This document shows positions 39,664-50,904 of a stretch of 64,000 nt of DNA, in pieces. Numbering within the stretch: position 1 is the stretch's first letter; every line of letters starts with the position of its first letter. The notes under the pieces are model-generated. The model saw nothing but the letters and a program-made list of their open reading frames with translations. It did not search any database and was not told the DNA's origin. The position numbers and the translations under genes were made by a program. This DNA is from Sipunculus nudus. Lineage: Eukaryota > Annelida > Sipuncula > Golfingiida > Sipunculidae. The stretch covers positions 72,884,624-72,948,623 of the forward strand of contig CM049308.1 in the NCBI GenBank assembly GCA_026874595.1, read 5' to 3'.

Positions 39664-41607
39664 AGCAAGGTTTGGCACTGCCTCTTTTAGAAACCATATC
39701 GAGGCCTCACTGTCCCTTTTATATTTGGCTGGATTTTACCCCGTGACAGGAAGTGGTTATAGAAAACCCGGCTACGTTTAATACAATAGACTCTGTAGGG
39801 TATCAATATAGCCGTCAGATACAGCGTCAACCGAGGCGCGTGCACTGGTAACTCGAGTACCAGAAATAAAGCTTTCTCACGCGAAGAGATATCAGAAAAA
39901 CGTCCCGTCATAGACATTTCCAACCAAAGCACGAAAACTGTAGAACCAGAGAGGCATATTATGCAAGATCGAAGGACACTTAATAGGGCCTGGTTCTAAA
40001 GAAAAGGACTTCCATTATTTGCTCGAGTGGCTTCGATTCTATATGCATACTAGAAAAGCAAGAGCTATTTTACCGTACAGTGTGTCCTAAAAGCTTGTTC
40101 TTTTCCCGATGCGTCTTCAATATCATATATTTCAAGTTGGACTTTAGTTCCCAATGCGACTTCCACATTATATATTTCAGGAAGTGAGTCATATAAATAA
40201 GAAATATCATCATAAGATATAATCGACTGGTTTAGGAAGTCAAGCTTATACATATTTCCATTTGAAATTTTATATCTTGATTAAAGCATCCTTGATGATA
40301 TTTTTGTTACATTTTTTTACAGCACAAGACCCTATTGATTAATGATCTGATGTTAATATGCAGGGGTTAAATCTATTTTAAGCATCGGTTTTCGAGCGTA
40401 ATTGGGATAAAGTGTTTCTTTAATGAAAACATGGCTATCACGTCATTCCACTTCTGGTGTAGCATAAAACATTACCACTGCAAATTAATGCAAGCTCAAT
40501 CACAACTAGGCCTAAACTGCTAAATAAAATACCGGTATAATTAAGTTATGTCTGTAAAAGCTTTACATTTCCATAAATTCCATCATCATCAAAACCATGG
40601 GGTGTAATACAGCCGTACACCTGCCTCAAATGACGAAAATCAGGTTGAAAGTAAGTCATGTCATATTATATTTATTGTAATGAACGGTATTGTGTTAAGT
40701 ATTGGTTTTCTTACTTGAATTGCTATAACCATATGAACATGATATAACTAATTATTGGAAACAGAAATCCCCCAAGTCAGCTGTCATACAGACCTCGCTA
40801 TTATTTGCACATTAAAAGAATGGAGGTCATTAAATAAATACCATATGTCTTCTCTGATGTATGTTTGTAAATAAACGTGTTAATGATACAATTAAGCTCA
40901 GTTGCTCCATAAGGTGCACGTGTTAAAAACCATATGCTGCCTGTGTTTGATACTTGAAAACATATTAATTAATAAAGGAAGTAGTGGCTCTTAGATTGGT
41001 ATTGGTGCACATAATTAATCTGTGTGTAAGCGTGTAGGTGTGAGTGGGAAAGAGAGGGGGCTTTGTCCAAACATATCTATTGTTATCCTTTTCAATGTTC
41101 ATGTACATATAGACGTGTGTGTGTATACATGTATATATAGGTCATGTGGGTACCAATTGTAAATTTGCTCTTTATTCTAAATATACAAAAGAACACAGTT
41201 ATATTTTTGCGGATATCAACAATAATATAATGAAAAACAAAGTTCTCATTTTTCCCTAAAAAACGTTATGTGTTGACTGTTCAAAGAAGTATTTTTGTGA
41301 TTACCTTGATACGTGAAGCATTTCCAAAATCGCAGACCCGGTGCTACATAAGCCTGCCGGCTTGACGGGGATATGCAATATTTGTCCTTTTTACGTTAAT
41401 ATGGTACAGACAGGACGGCTCGTTCTATTATCTCCAATACTAAACGGGGCTGGTATGGTTTACAAGGGAGACGTAAAATCATGTGCTCAGACACCCGTTG
41501 TATTAGGTACCGGCGCTGGTCACAGGCAGAGAACCTCGTATGTGTCTGATAACCGAGAAAGTCTGCTTCCGGTGTCGATGATCAAAAGTATAATTCCTCT
41601 ATCTCCT

Positions 41608-41621
41608 GTTGCCATGGCAAC
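41608..41621. promoter_or_regulatory. perfect palindromic RFX X-box, 0.75 kb upstream of TMEM196-like ATG
   Basis: The 14 bases GTTGCCATGGCAAC form a perfect palindrome matching the bipartite X-box bound by RFX factors (GTTNCC, two-base spacer, GGNAAC class). Distance to the start codon is 754 bp. In animals RFX factors act on ciliary and neuronal genes; whether this site controls this gene is inference. Confidence 0.5.
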
Positions 41622-42374
41622 TATAGATCAAACGAATTTACGCGGCACATATTTGGTCACGTCATGCCCAGCGTGGTTGATACCGGTATTCCGGGGGTTT
41701 CGGGTCAGCGTCACCATAATTCTGTAATTTTTGACGCTGCCCTCCTACTTTTCCTAACTCTTAAAGATCAACAACTATTACCTCTCATAGCGGGTACACT
41801 GCCCTGTCAAGTCTGTGGGACACTGTTATCACATTCAGAAGAGAGAATACAGTGCAAGAGCCAGGGCCTGCCTTAACCTTGATACCGAATAAGTACTTAT
41901 TTTCAACCGGATCAACATATACCATTTTTATCAGCTATTCTTCAAAACTGCATGTCTATAATCTTTCATATCATTGATAGTATATACACTTATGATTAAT
42001 TGTGCCATGGGAAATTTGCTTTAAAATATTTTTCTTTGCTATATGCAGATTTTTATTATACAAATACCGCTTCATATATCCTCATTTCTTTTTCAGAGAT
42101 TATACAAAACCTGGATGTCAAACATTGACTTAGGATACGGATCACAACTTTAAGACAAAAATGGCGGAAGTTCCGTGATGTAAGGACGATCGTGCCATCG
42201 GATCACATGACTTACTTACATATGACCATCCAATCAGCTTTCTCTGCAACACGTTTGCTTTGTGATGATTGAACGAACTGTTTTATGGTTTCCTCGAACC
42301 GGATGGTGAAGCTGGCGGTGATGAAACCATCATAAATAATATAATAATTACAATCGAAGATCCAATACAATAGG

Positions 42375-42521
42375 ATGTATCCTGTTATTATTGCCGTGTT
42401 GGTGCTCGGGGTGTGCCACCTGGTGGTAGGACTCATAAGTATTAGCGTAGGAGTAACGTCATCAATTCAAGCGGAGGTATGGTTGGCTCATACGGTCTCA
42501 CCAATCTGGAGCGGCGTTTCT
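42375..42521 (+). CDS. TMEM196: TMEM196-like exon 1 (start, TM1, first loop)
   Basis: The exon has 49 codons from ATG to a perfect GTGAGT donor at 42522. It holds a hydrophobic TM1 (VIIAVLVLGVCHLVVGLISI), then a loop with QAEVWLAHT, and ends at PIWSGVS, the entrance to TM2. Reading past the donor in frame gives a longer open frame to 42614, but it loses the hydrophobic pattern, so the splice is preferred. A good acceptor-like stretch (CTCATTTCTTTTTCAG, ending 42096) lies upstream, so a separate 5' UTR exon is possible. Confidence 0.82.
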
Positions 42522-45500
42522 GTGAGTACATGTTTGGTTAAAATTCATTTTAAACTCTTAAAGTTTAATGTGTATTGCAGTGTAAATTCAGTACAATGCA
42601 GTCAGGTTCTGTGAGGTGGTGCAGTGCAAGTATTAATGTATACAAGAATCTATATAACATTAACGGTTTAACAGTTTAACAGTTAATTGAATTTATTAAG
42701 CGCCACAATAAATATATAATACTCACCAAAAAGTCTAATACTCAGTTGCGCTGTACAATATAAAATAAAATCATTTGATACTATGAGCTAAAAGAGTACA
42801 AGATCTTGAAGACATATATTATGTAAAAAAAAGATTAAAGTAAGATAAAAATGCATTAAGAGTCTTATGACGTTCCCACCTCCCACTTTTCTCCTTTTTT
42901 TTTTTTTTTTTTGCTTCTTTTGCTTTTTGTCGGAGCTCTTGCATGATGCGCATAATTCTTGGTAGTTCTTACCAGTTGTATGCCGACTTTTAACGAAAAA
43001 GTAGTGAGAGTGGCCCGCGATTTTAGTTTTGAGTCGTCTCAAACATGTGTAACCGCATCTACGAATTGTCAGATTTCTTAGTCATATTTAACTCTTTAAG
43101 AAGCGCTTCGTAGACCATGGTAGGTACTTCGGGATAGGTCGTAAGCTTTTCGTAAACTATTCGGTATAGTCGTGGCAAATTGAGGCGCTGCGTATGGGCA
43201 GTTTACCAATACGTATCACTTCGCAATGCCCACGTACTACAAATCTTAAGGACTGCTATGACACAGCTAATAAGTACCTAATTAGCAGTAGCTGAGAATA
43301 ATTCCGAAACAGCTAAGATTCACTTAGACGTACTCTATATGTGTAGGATTTAACACTAATTACTTTCGCTAAGCAAGAGAAAATTACGATAAAGTTTTGA
43401 CGTATTACTAAGGGTTAAGTCTCATCAACAAAAAAAGCACTAAGGCAAAAAAAATAAGGTTTGGTTCTCAGACACTTTTTTTCATAAATCAACGCGGGCG
43501 GGCGGTTTTTTATTTTTAATTTTTTGGTATGTTTCGATAAAAAATGTCAAAAGATAAGTGAAAATCATGATAATTATCAAATTTATTTTGCTAAACAAGT
43601 AAAAACTCTACGTAACAAAGGAAATTTGATCAAAATTGTAATATTTTGTCTTCTTGAAAGAAATTTCTAAAAAGCTGGAGCTTGAAATTGTAAGTTTCTT
43701 TTGAAAATCAAAATAAAAATTTTTGATGCGGGGGTTTAAAATTGACGCCGGCGGTGTCTGAGAACCACACCTTTAATGTTTTTTGCCTCAAAAAGACAGT
43801 TTGTCGTTTTTGTCGGGTAAAATTAGCTTCAGTGGCCCGAGGGTCAGTCCCATTTGTCAATTTGGGTCTCTAATACTATTAAGGATGTTTTTAGCACCCA
43901 GGGGGGGCCAGGTCAGCCGCAGAGGTGTTGACAGTAGAGGTATTGACCGAATGTGCACGCTGATGAGTATGAATTCCAGCAGCAACAAGAGCAGCCTACG
44001 TAGTAGGCCTCCCAGTGAAGCTTACAAGCACTCTGTATAAAATAATGGTGTACGAGAGCGTAAAGAGAGGATTAAATGTGTGGATTAATGTGGATTTTTC
44101 TTATTTCATATTTTTTATATATTAAATTCTAATATACTTTGTCAATTCTGTGAGTTAAAATATGGTGTCATGTTTCACATAGACTATTATAAATTAAATT
44201 TGTGTGTGTGCATGTGTGTGTATAAAATCGGTTTTCTACGTGAATATATATATAGAGCTATGCCGTAGGCCTAACTTGTCCAAGTGGAATTTTTAACATC
44301 TGAATCGCGCTCAGACGAAATAATATTGTTGGCCTATATTGAAGCGTGGGTCGTCTTGGTTCAGTATTACCAATATGTAATTTTAACATAACCTCGGTTA
44401 TTTCATAACAGTTTAAGCAGGCAGGACATGTATGTTACATTGGTCCGAGATCGTAATAGCCTGATCACAAAGTGGTCCGAGATCGAAGTGGCCGGACACA
44501 AAGTGGTCCGAGATCATAGAGGCTAGATACAAAGTGGGCAGAGATCGTCGGCCCACTGGTCCGAGATCGTAATGGTCCGATCTGAAATGGTCCGACTTCG
44601 TGTGGGCCGAGATGTAAAAGGTCCGAGATCTCCAGGTACCAATAGTTCTTATAAGGCCTCCGTGAAGAATGTATGAATTTGTTTATCAACAACATGTATG
44701 TAAACCCACAATGTTGACAAATAGGAAAAACCCTGTAACCTAAGTTGGTAGGTTGCATATATGCGGAGGTAGAAAGGTCACTTTTTGCAAACCGCCATTT
44801 GCAAAGCTCTGGCTTATCTGACTTACCGCCAGATGCCCTTGATGAATTTGTTTTGATTATTTTGGCGGGCCCCAATATATTATAAACACGATGATAAAAA
44901 CAAAACAAGCAGCCTGTGTGCGGTGATATTGACAATTTTTGGTCTATTTTTATAAAAAGTTCAAAGGGATTACCTTTAGTATACAAAGGTCAAATAGGTG
45001 ATTGGGTCTCTTTAATCTGCTAAGGAAGATTATTCTAAACATTTGGCGTGGCGCTTGTAAAAGCTCTTGGTTCTAGTGTTTGTCCGTAAATCACGTAGAT
45101 CATATTGACCACCAGAGCCGGACTGGGTTATATATATATATCGCACACATTTTAAAACATACAGGTTTAGAACTTGGCTGTGTATTCTCGCCCGTGATAT
45201 TGCAAAAGGATTCAGGGACACATGACAGCATTATTTATAAAATTAATGAATATAAAGGTATATTGAAATATGAAATAACGTTAAATGATAGCTGAAGGCC
45301 TTTAAATTATAGTCATACTGGAACACTTTATAGCAATCTATTCATTTACCTTTCTATAGTATTCTGTGATTTCTGGCTCACTGTACATGTCTATTAGTGA
45401 ACTCTAGACAATTCCTGTCAGGAAAAGTTCTTATAAAGCCTCTCTGATTGATGTATGAACTTGTTTATCTACAAGCGGTTAGTAAACACAGTAATGTTGA

Positions 45501-48500
45501 TAAACGGAAAACCATATAGCCTGAGGTGCTTAGTTGCATATATGCGGAAGTTGAACGGTCAACAGTTGAAAAAACGTCTTTTGCAAAACTCTGGTTTGTC
45601 TAAATTGCCACCAGATGTCCTTGTTAAATGTGTTTTAATAATTTCGGCGGGGTCCCCATATATTATAAAGATGAAGACATAAACAAAACAAGCAGCCTGT
45701 GTGTGTGGTGGGATCGCGTTTTCAGCTCCATTTTCTTTAAATCTTCAAGGAATAATCTCTAATTAAAAGTCGTCAGAAATCAGAATAGGCCCCGATAAAT
45801 AAATTGATAGGACCGTACCAAGGTCAGCTTTATAACATTAAGTAATCACGTGACCTTAATCTATAGACGTGCTGATTGTATATACCCATTGTGTTTGTTC
45901 GTCACCACGGCCTGGCCATCATTATTAGATCAATAACAGGCATTAGAACCCTTGGTGCTGGAATGTTTAAACCAGCGTAAAGTATTGATAGGAAGGACAC
46001 CGAGGTCGCGGCCTGGGCCGTCCAAAGCCTCGGATTGCATGTAGAATCAAAGACCCGTGTCACAGGATGTCAGGTTCTTCTGATTTTCGCCATTACCAGG
46101 GCGCCAGGAGTTGGAAAAGAATTATGACACACGACGCTCGAGGCTATGAACAATAACCACATCGGCTCTGAAAACCACCAACGGCTTTCCGATAGTCATG
46201 CGAGGTTGTCTGAAGAGACGCCAAGGTCTTTCATAATTGCACACTTGACTAAACTATTTCATTGGTCATGGATCCGGCCATCCGAGCGAACCTCCTTTCT
46301 CTACGGTCTAGTATATATTGTTTGTACATGATTAACTTCATATTCTTTCCCTTGCGATATTCAGGTTACCCAAGAGGTTGTAGAAAACGAAAGTCTTTCA
46401 TACCCAAAAATCGTCGAGTTTTTTACCGATTTAATTTCAGAATCACCTTTATGCTATAGCATGGAATAACCACTTAAGATGTTCCCCTAATTATACAAAA
46501 CATGTTTAACTTTAGAAAAGGGAGGGGGGGGGGGGATATATAAGTTTGACCAGAAAGTAAAATCACAAAGGTTTGTATATAATCAGAGGTGGAATATTTA
46601 AAATGTTCAATGCTCTTGGCATAGAAAGGTAATTCATGGTCTGATCCTCTTAATTCAAACATGTCAGCAACAACAGTCCAGAGAGTTGCAATTTTATGGC
46701 CAGACATATTGTATAAATTAATATGTGTGAAGCAAACCCAACAAGTATAGTATACTGCAAAAATAAGTCATATGGTTACATATTCAAATTAACTTAGTAA
46801 GTATGAAGGTATAAAGGTATCATTAAAGACTTGTGTATATAATATTTGATATGTAAGTTTCAATAGGATAACAAAGTTATTAAATGTAATGGTTATACAT
46901 GTATCGATAGGAATTTTCGACGCTGCTTTTTTCTGAAATACAATGTGTATGAGCTCTTACCCATTTCTAAAATAATTTTTCTGACTCTGAAATATATTTA
47001 AATTTATTTATGAAAAGATTATTATTGCGCAAACATTATCACAATGATTGTTTACTCTTAAATTTATTTTTTTCTAATCATAATACACATAAAACAGGAT
47101 AGCCTATTCATATAGTTTTTCTATAGGGTCTTTAAACTTTTTTATGTAAAAAGTTTATTTCACAACATGCACAGTGATAACGATAAAAAATAACACGGGG
47201 GAGATATTGAATCCCTGACAAAGAACATTTTTGTAATTTAGGACTTTCTGTAAGACAAGTTCAACAAATTAGTGAGCTCGCAAATCATCTTGAAGAACAC
47301 CAAGCTTTAAGATATAAAATTCAACAATTCAAGTAAACGTCTTTAGAGAGCAATTTGCGCCACATATAATCAAATGCTTTTTTTCCCACTTGTTGCACAC
47401 AATTTGTTTTGGCTATATCTTTAGGTTAGGGTTAGATTTTAGTTCTAGATATATTTTTACACGATGAAAAGTGATCGGTTAAAATAAATTAAAAATGTGT
47501 TTAAAAAATCCGGTTTTGATTTGTGTTAATCCAGTCAATAAACCTATGAAGATCAAACAAGGTGAAATGGGTTGAGTTTCCAGTCATCTAGATGGAGCAT
47601 GATCGACCTAAGTCTGGTTGAATGCTAACCAAATCATTGATAGAAACCAGTCAGAATAGGCCTTAATAAAATTATTGGTTAGCCAATCATCCAGGGGCGC
47701 AATGTACATTCGCAATATTTGGAGGACGGGGACTTTAACCCCCCCCCCCCCCCACACACACACGCACACACATAGGTCCTTGTATATCACATTGACCCCC
47801 CCCCCCATTGAGAATACAGTATAATAATAAAAATAAAAATAAAAATAATAATAGTAAAATAGAAATGTTATCAGTGAAAGATCCAGAATCCAGTTTTTTT
47901 TTCTATTTGTGTGTGTGTGTCGGGGGGGGGGGGGGCGTGTTTTCAGGGTTTCGCGACTGTCGAGTGTGTGAACCGGCTGAGGGGCTTTGGACGAGTGTCT
48001 CCAATCTGCTGCGTTAGGAAATTTTTTTAAGCCAATGTTTATGCGATATTGAAACAATTTGAGAATAAAATAACAACAGGGACTAGTTTCGCTTCAGAAA
48101 CCAACAAGAAGTAAAATGCTTTCCTAAAAAATATCATCTATAACCTGCATGACTGAGTGTCTTAAAAGTACACCAGAATTCCCTGAATCAGTTTTATGAA
48201 ATGTCTGTGTTTGATTTTCAGTTAATCCTTTTTGTCTTTTACAGTTCACAATTACCGGGATCCTTGCCTTTGCTTGCGCCAAGAGGAAAACTGCCTATAT
48301 GGTGAGGATTTTCAACGCTCTCTCACTCTCTCTCTCTCTCTCTCTCTCTCTCCGGGTTTCCGTGGTCTTTTACTTCTTCCCCTGTTTATAAAAAAGTTGT
48401 TCCTTTTTGGGTAACGTCTGTTTTGGAGGGCAACAACCTTTTCAATTTTTTAAAAGTTTATAACAAGAGAGTCTGAAACACCGTTGACTTTTACCGTGCG

Positions 48501-50878
48501 AGTCCAGTTATTTGGTGCTTGAATGAGGGTTTGCGCTCCTATTTAGGCGCATGTGAGAGAGGGAAAGACAAACCTAAGAATCGCTCTTCTGACGTGAAGA
48601 AAGAATAGCAAATCATGAAAGGCTGGTGGGTAGTATATACGCCCTTGTGGACAGCAACTCATGGGTTTGAAACTGAGGATTCGTTTAATCGAATCGCAAT
48701 TCATCAGAAACACGCCTGGCTCAAAATTGATAGAACTGGTCCTGCAATTCCAATTTCCAAACTGGCAGTGAATAGCCTCTAGGAAAGGACCTCTCTCTGA
48801 TATCGCTGGCTCATCATTCCGTAATTACTGGCTTACTTCCCGAACCAATTCCGCAGACCAGCTACACTTTTTCCCCCCTCAAGATACGAAATAAGCTGTA
48901 TTGGCAATTTATCATTGTCGCATGGATGTTAACCAGGAATGTAATTTGCCTGAAGCGATCCCCGGAGCAAGTTTAGTCGTGTAATAAATAACGAGTCACT
49001 GTAGACCATCAAACTATCCAAGGAATATACGCGGGACGTATTAATGTGTTTGTAAATTACCTATGTTATAACACATTTGTGGTGGGATTAATTCATCTGT
49101 TAAGGATAATCCCGATTCAGACATGACATACCACTGGTGTTATCAGTCTAATATTTAAATAACCCATGCGTTATGATTGGGTTTTAAAATATATTTTACT
49201 TTCAATGCTTTTTCTCTTCAGCTTAAATTACTTTATTATACCTGCATGCTGCCAGTATTTTTAACATGTGTTTTACATTATATACTTTAACTTTCAGTTG
49301 TAAATACTTTCCAGATTTTTTTTTTCAAATTTAGATACACTTATACATTATTTTACATTTATATATACGTCATTGAAATGTACGCATGACTGTTGACACG
49401 TGTTTGATCATTTGGTTGGCCGAGATAAACAAACTGACCTGTTTCACCATGGTAAAGTATCAGTTAAATAATCAATATGGCGATTCAGATATCCTTCAAA
49501 ATTTAGCTAATCATTTATTGGGCGTTATACCCTGTAACCGTGCATCCTCAAAATTTTACTTAAATCCTTTCATAACTTTAAGTTATTAACAGAAAATTCA
49601 ACAAACTAGGTCACCAACCGCACTTAACATATCAACAGTGAAGGTTTTTTATAATCACTACATACAGGTTTGTTTATCAAACAAAAGACGTGTAATTCGG
49701 CCAAAGTATAAACACTTGACTATTTTTAAGAATTCTTTCACACTATATTTCACCATAATTTTTACAAGACTCAAGAGTGACTGCTCTGTAAATGTGTATC
49801 CCGTAGAATCACGCACTAAACATAGCTTTGTATTTCCATTTAAGTGTCTTTATAAAATGTCATTAACCAATGTTCCTTTGCTGTCCTAGATGGCCTAAGA
49901 TATCTCCCGAAGTACTAGCCCATAATAGTAGATTTGTAGATTTAAGTATAGATCTTTGGTAATTTTCTTATTTCTAGATAATGGAAACATGATAAAAGAA
50001 AAACAGATATATATACATAGATTAAAGCAGGATTACAAAACTTTGTCATTGGATGCTCGGGACTTTAGAATAGCCGAGAAAGCATAAATGGGTATATTAT
50101 GCAGCAATACAAGTTCGCGTCATTCTTTTGTGACTTATGTCCCTATCTGAATTATGTCTTGTAAGCTATTCAGGAAGATAAATAATCGTGTCATTTGTAT
50201 AATGAGACAATATTATTGACAAGGGCTTTATGTTCGAAATATAATCCTAATAATGACCTTTGGACAAAGCTATGGATTTCGATAAATACTGATTATATTA
50301 AAGCTGAATTTTTTCATGGAATTGGATAATGAATAAGGGTAGCATTATCAATATTGTTTTAATATTCCATTGTTGCATTATATTCATAATTCCATCTCCT
50401 TCAGGAGCATGTTTCGTCCCAGTGAACTAATAAATAATATACTGTAGCCTTACGAATAAACCACCTATGATTATCAGGATTATATGACTCATATAAAACA
50501 TGTATTCTGTTCCAGATCCTCTGTTTCACTGCGTTCTCCATCGTTTCCTTGGTAACAGCTATTGTCAGCATCCAGCTGCTACGCCTTGGTTTAGTGAACC
50601 ACACAACAGACGGACATACCTTCCAGAAAGAGAATAAGGACGTGCTAATAATCGTCGCCCTGGCGGCGGCTGGAACTGAGTGCCTGTTTTGCGTCATATC
50701 GTCTGTCGTTAGTTGTCGTCTGGCAAAGGCCGCCAAAAAGGAGCTGTTCAAAAACCGGGAGGGTATTTTTCACGTACAGGTTAGAGGGCAGAAGGATATC
50801 CTTGTTATCACCAAATCGAAAAACAAGAAAAAAGAAGAAAAGAAACGAAAGAACCAGGAAGTGTTCAGTACCGTGTAA
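42375..50878 (+). CDS. TMEM196: TMEM196-like four-pass membrane protein, three coding exons
   Basis: Joining 42375-42521, 48245-48301 and 50516-50878 gives 188 codons plus stop. All junctions are phase 0, with GTGAGT and GTGAGG donors and pyrimidine-rich ...TTTTACAG and ...CTGTTCCAG acceptors. Four hydrophobic segments are visible at about residues 4-26, 45-63, 69-90 and 110-133. This spacing and the motifs PIWSGV (43-48), CAKRK (about 60-64) before TM3, and SCRLA (134-138) after TM4 match my recollection of vertebrate TMEM196; the length is also close to that family. The first loop and the TM3-TM4 loop would face the same side, and the second holds a possible N-glycosylation sequon N96-H-T. 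The cytoplasmic tail is very basic (about 168-182) and ends FSTV, a class I PDZ-ligand pattern. The molecular function of the family is poorly known. The start is the first ATG before TM1. Introns are 5723 and 2214 bp and full of repeats. No alignment could be run, so another TMEM196/MS4A-like tetraspan remains possible. Confidence 0.8.
43443..43788. mobile_element. MITE family D, copy in intron 1 of the TMEM196-like gene
   Basis: Ends AGGCAAAAAAAATAAGG and TTTTTTGCCT enclose GGTTTGGTTCTCAGACAC and GTGTCTGAGAACCACACC as inverted repeats. An extra insertion of about 45 bp follows TCTTCTTGAAAG compared with 14921-15214. Confidence 0.7.
44442..44630. repeat. minisatellite of GGTCCGAGATC units
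   Basis: Four exact GGTCCGAGATC cores and several variants (GGCCGGACAC, GGTCCGATCTG, GGTCCGACTTCG, GGGCCGAGATG) are spaced about 17-35 bp apart, with linkers such as ACAAAGT and GTAATGG. It lies in intron 1 of the TMEM196-like gene. Repetition explains the repeated GPLRSR-like peptides of the reverse frame. Confidence 0.75.
44645..44985. repeat. interspersed repeat B, copy 2
   Basis: Same unit and orientation as 38326 and 45425. It is part of a 173-codon minus-strand open frame (44465-44986), the rest of which is the GGTCCGAGATC minisatellite. Minus-strand motifs GPAKIIKTNSSR, PELCKWR and SDLSTSAYMQP align with copy 1 without gaps. Confidence 0.6.
45425..45740. repeat. interspersed repeat B, copy 3
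   Basis: Starts like copy 2 (AGTTCTTATAAAGCCTC, GTATGAACTTGTTTATC) and continues to CAAAACAAGCAGCCTGTGTG. The minus strand reads PAEIIKTHLTR and DKPEFCKRR, then a stop. It sits about 780 bp after copy 2 in the same orientation. Confidence 0.6.
46474..46707 (-). other. isolated protein-like open frame, minus strand
   Basis: It starts MSGHKIATLWTVVADMFELR with amino-acid-like composition for about 55 codons, then enters a (C)n run (poly-G on the plus strand, 46525-46536). No homologue recognised and no splice sites found. Lies in intron 1 of the TMEM196-like gene on the opposite strand. Confidence 0.2.
47739..47807. repeat. poly-C / (CA)n / poly-C low-complexity block
   Basis: C-run, ACACACAC, then a second C-run at 47797, followed by AAT/AAAAT repeats (47820-47860) and a G-run at 47922-47935. 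It creates the long proline and tyrosine tracts of local open frames. Intron 1 of the TMEM196-like gene. Confidence 0.85.
48245..48301 (+). CDS. TMEM196: TMEM196-like exon 2 (rest of TM2)
   Basis: This 57-bp, 19-codon exon reads FTITGILAFACAKRKTAYM. It lies between a TTTTGTCTTTTACAG acceptor and a GTGAGG donor and completes TM2 and the following basic turn. It is too short to stand out as an open frame. It is supported by the splice signals, phase 0 on both sides and the way it continues the exon 1 sequence. A (CT)n microsatellite starts about 16 bp after its donor. Confidence 0.8.
48317..48352. repeat. (CT)n microsatellite beside a splice donor
   Basis: CTCTCTCACTCTCT... begins about 16 bases after the exon 2 donor of the TMEM196-like gene. 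Confidence 0.9.
50516..50878 (+). CDS. TMEM196: TMEM196-like exon 3 (TM3, TM4, basic tail, stop)
   Basis: The exon has 120 codons plus TAA after a TTCTGTTCCAG acceptor. It encodes TM3 (starting ILCFTAFSIVSLVTAIVSIQ), a polar loop with sequon NHT, TM4 (VLIIVALAAAGTECLFCVIS), the SCRLA motif and a lysine/glutamate-rich tail ending FSTV. GC content rises over this block relative to its surroundings, as expected for coding sequence. A reverse-strand open frame across the same block is a shadow. Confidence 0.85.
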   Translation: MLCFTAFSIVSLVTAIVSIQLLRLGLVNHTTDGHTFQKENKDVLIIVALAAAGTECLFCVISSVVSCRLAKAAKKELFKNREGIFHVQVRGQKDILVITKSKNKKKEEKKRKNQEVFSTV

Positions 50879-50885
50879 CAATGAC

Positions 50886-50904
50886 TGACGTCACCATGAC
50901 GTCA
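50886..50904. promoter_or_regulatory. pair of consensus CRE palindromes
   Basis: Two TGACGTCA octamers (50886-50893 and 50897-50904) are separated by CCA, just after the stop codon of the TMEM196-like gene. TGACGTCA is the full CREB/ATF site. The position inside a transcribed UTR makes a promoter role uncertain. Confidence 0.3.

Larger units (their letters stand above)
38640..42374. other. upstream region of the TMEM196-like gene
   Basis: Holds the two X-box-like palindromes. A 128-codon open frame at 41341-41727 lies in a GC-richer patch but shows no domain or splice pattern. AAAATGGCGGAAGTTCCG at 42159-42176 resembles combined YY1/ETS core-promoter sites and could mark the start region. 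Confidence 0.35.

Noticed and set aside
41341-41727. 128-codon plus-strand open frame upstream of the TMEM196-like gene
   Set aside because: No domain, no membrane or signal pattern and no convincing splice partners. It ends 650 bp before the gene and is not in a conserved arrangement. Treated as chance in a GC-richer patch.
44465-44986. 173-codon minus-strand open frame as a gene
   Set aside because: Explained by repeat B plus a minisatellite; reported as repeats instead.
47608-48057. 149-codon minus-strand open frame
   Set aside because: Made of poly-C, (CA)n and AAT/AAAAT low-complexity tracts.
50401-50751. 116-codon minus-strand open frame
   Set aside because: Exact shadow of TMEM196-like exon 3, which has better coding evidence.
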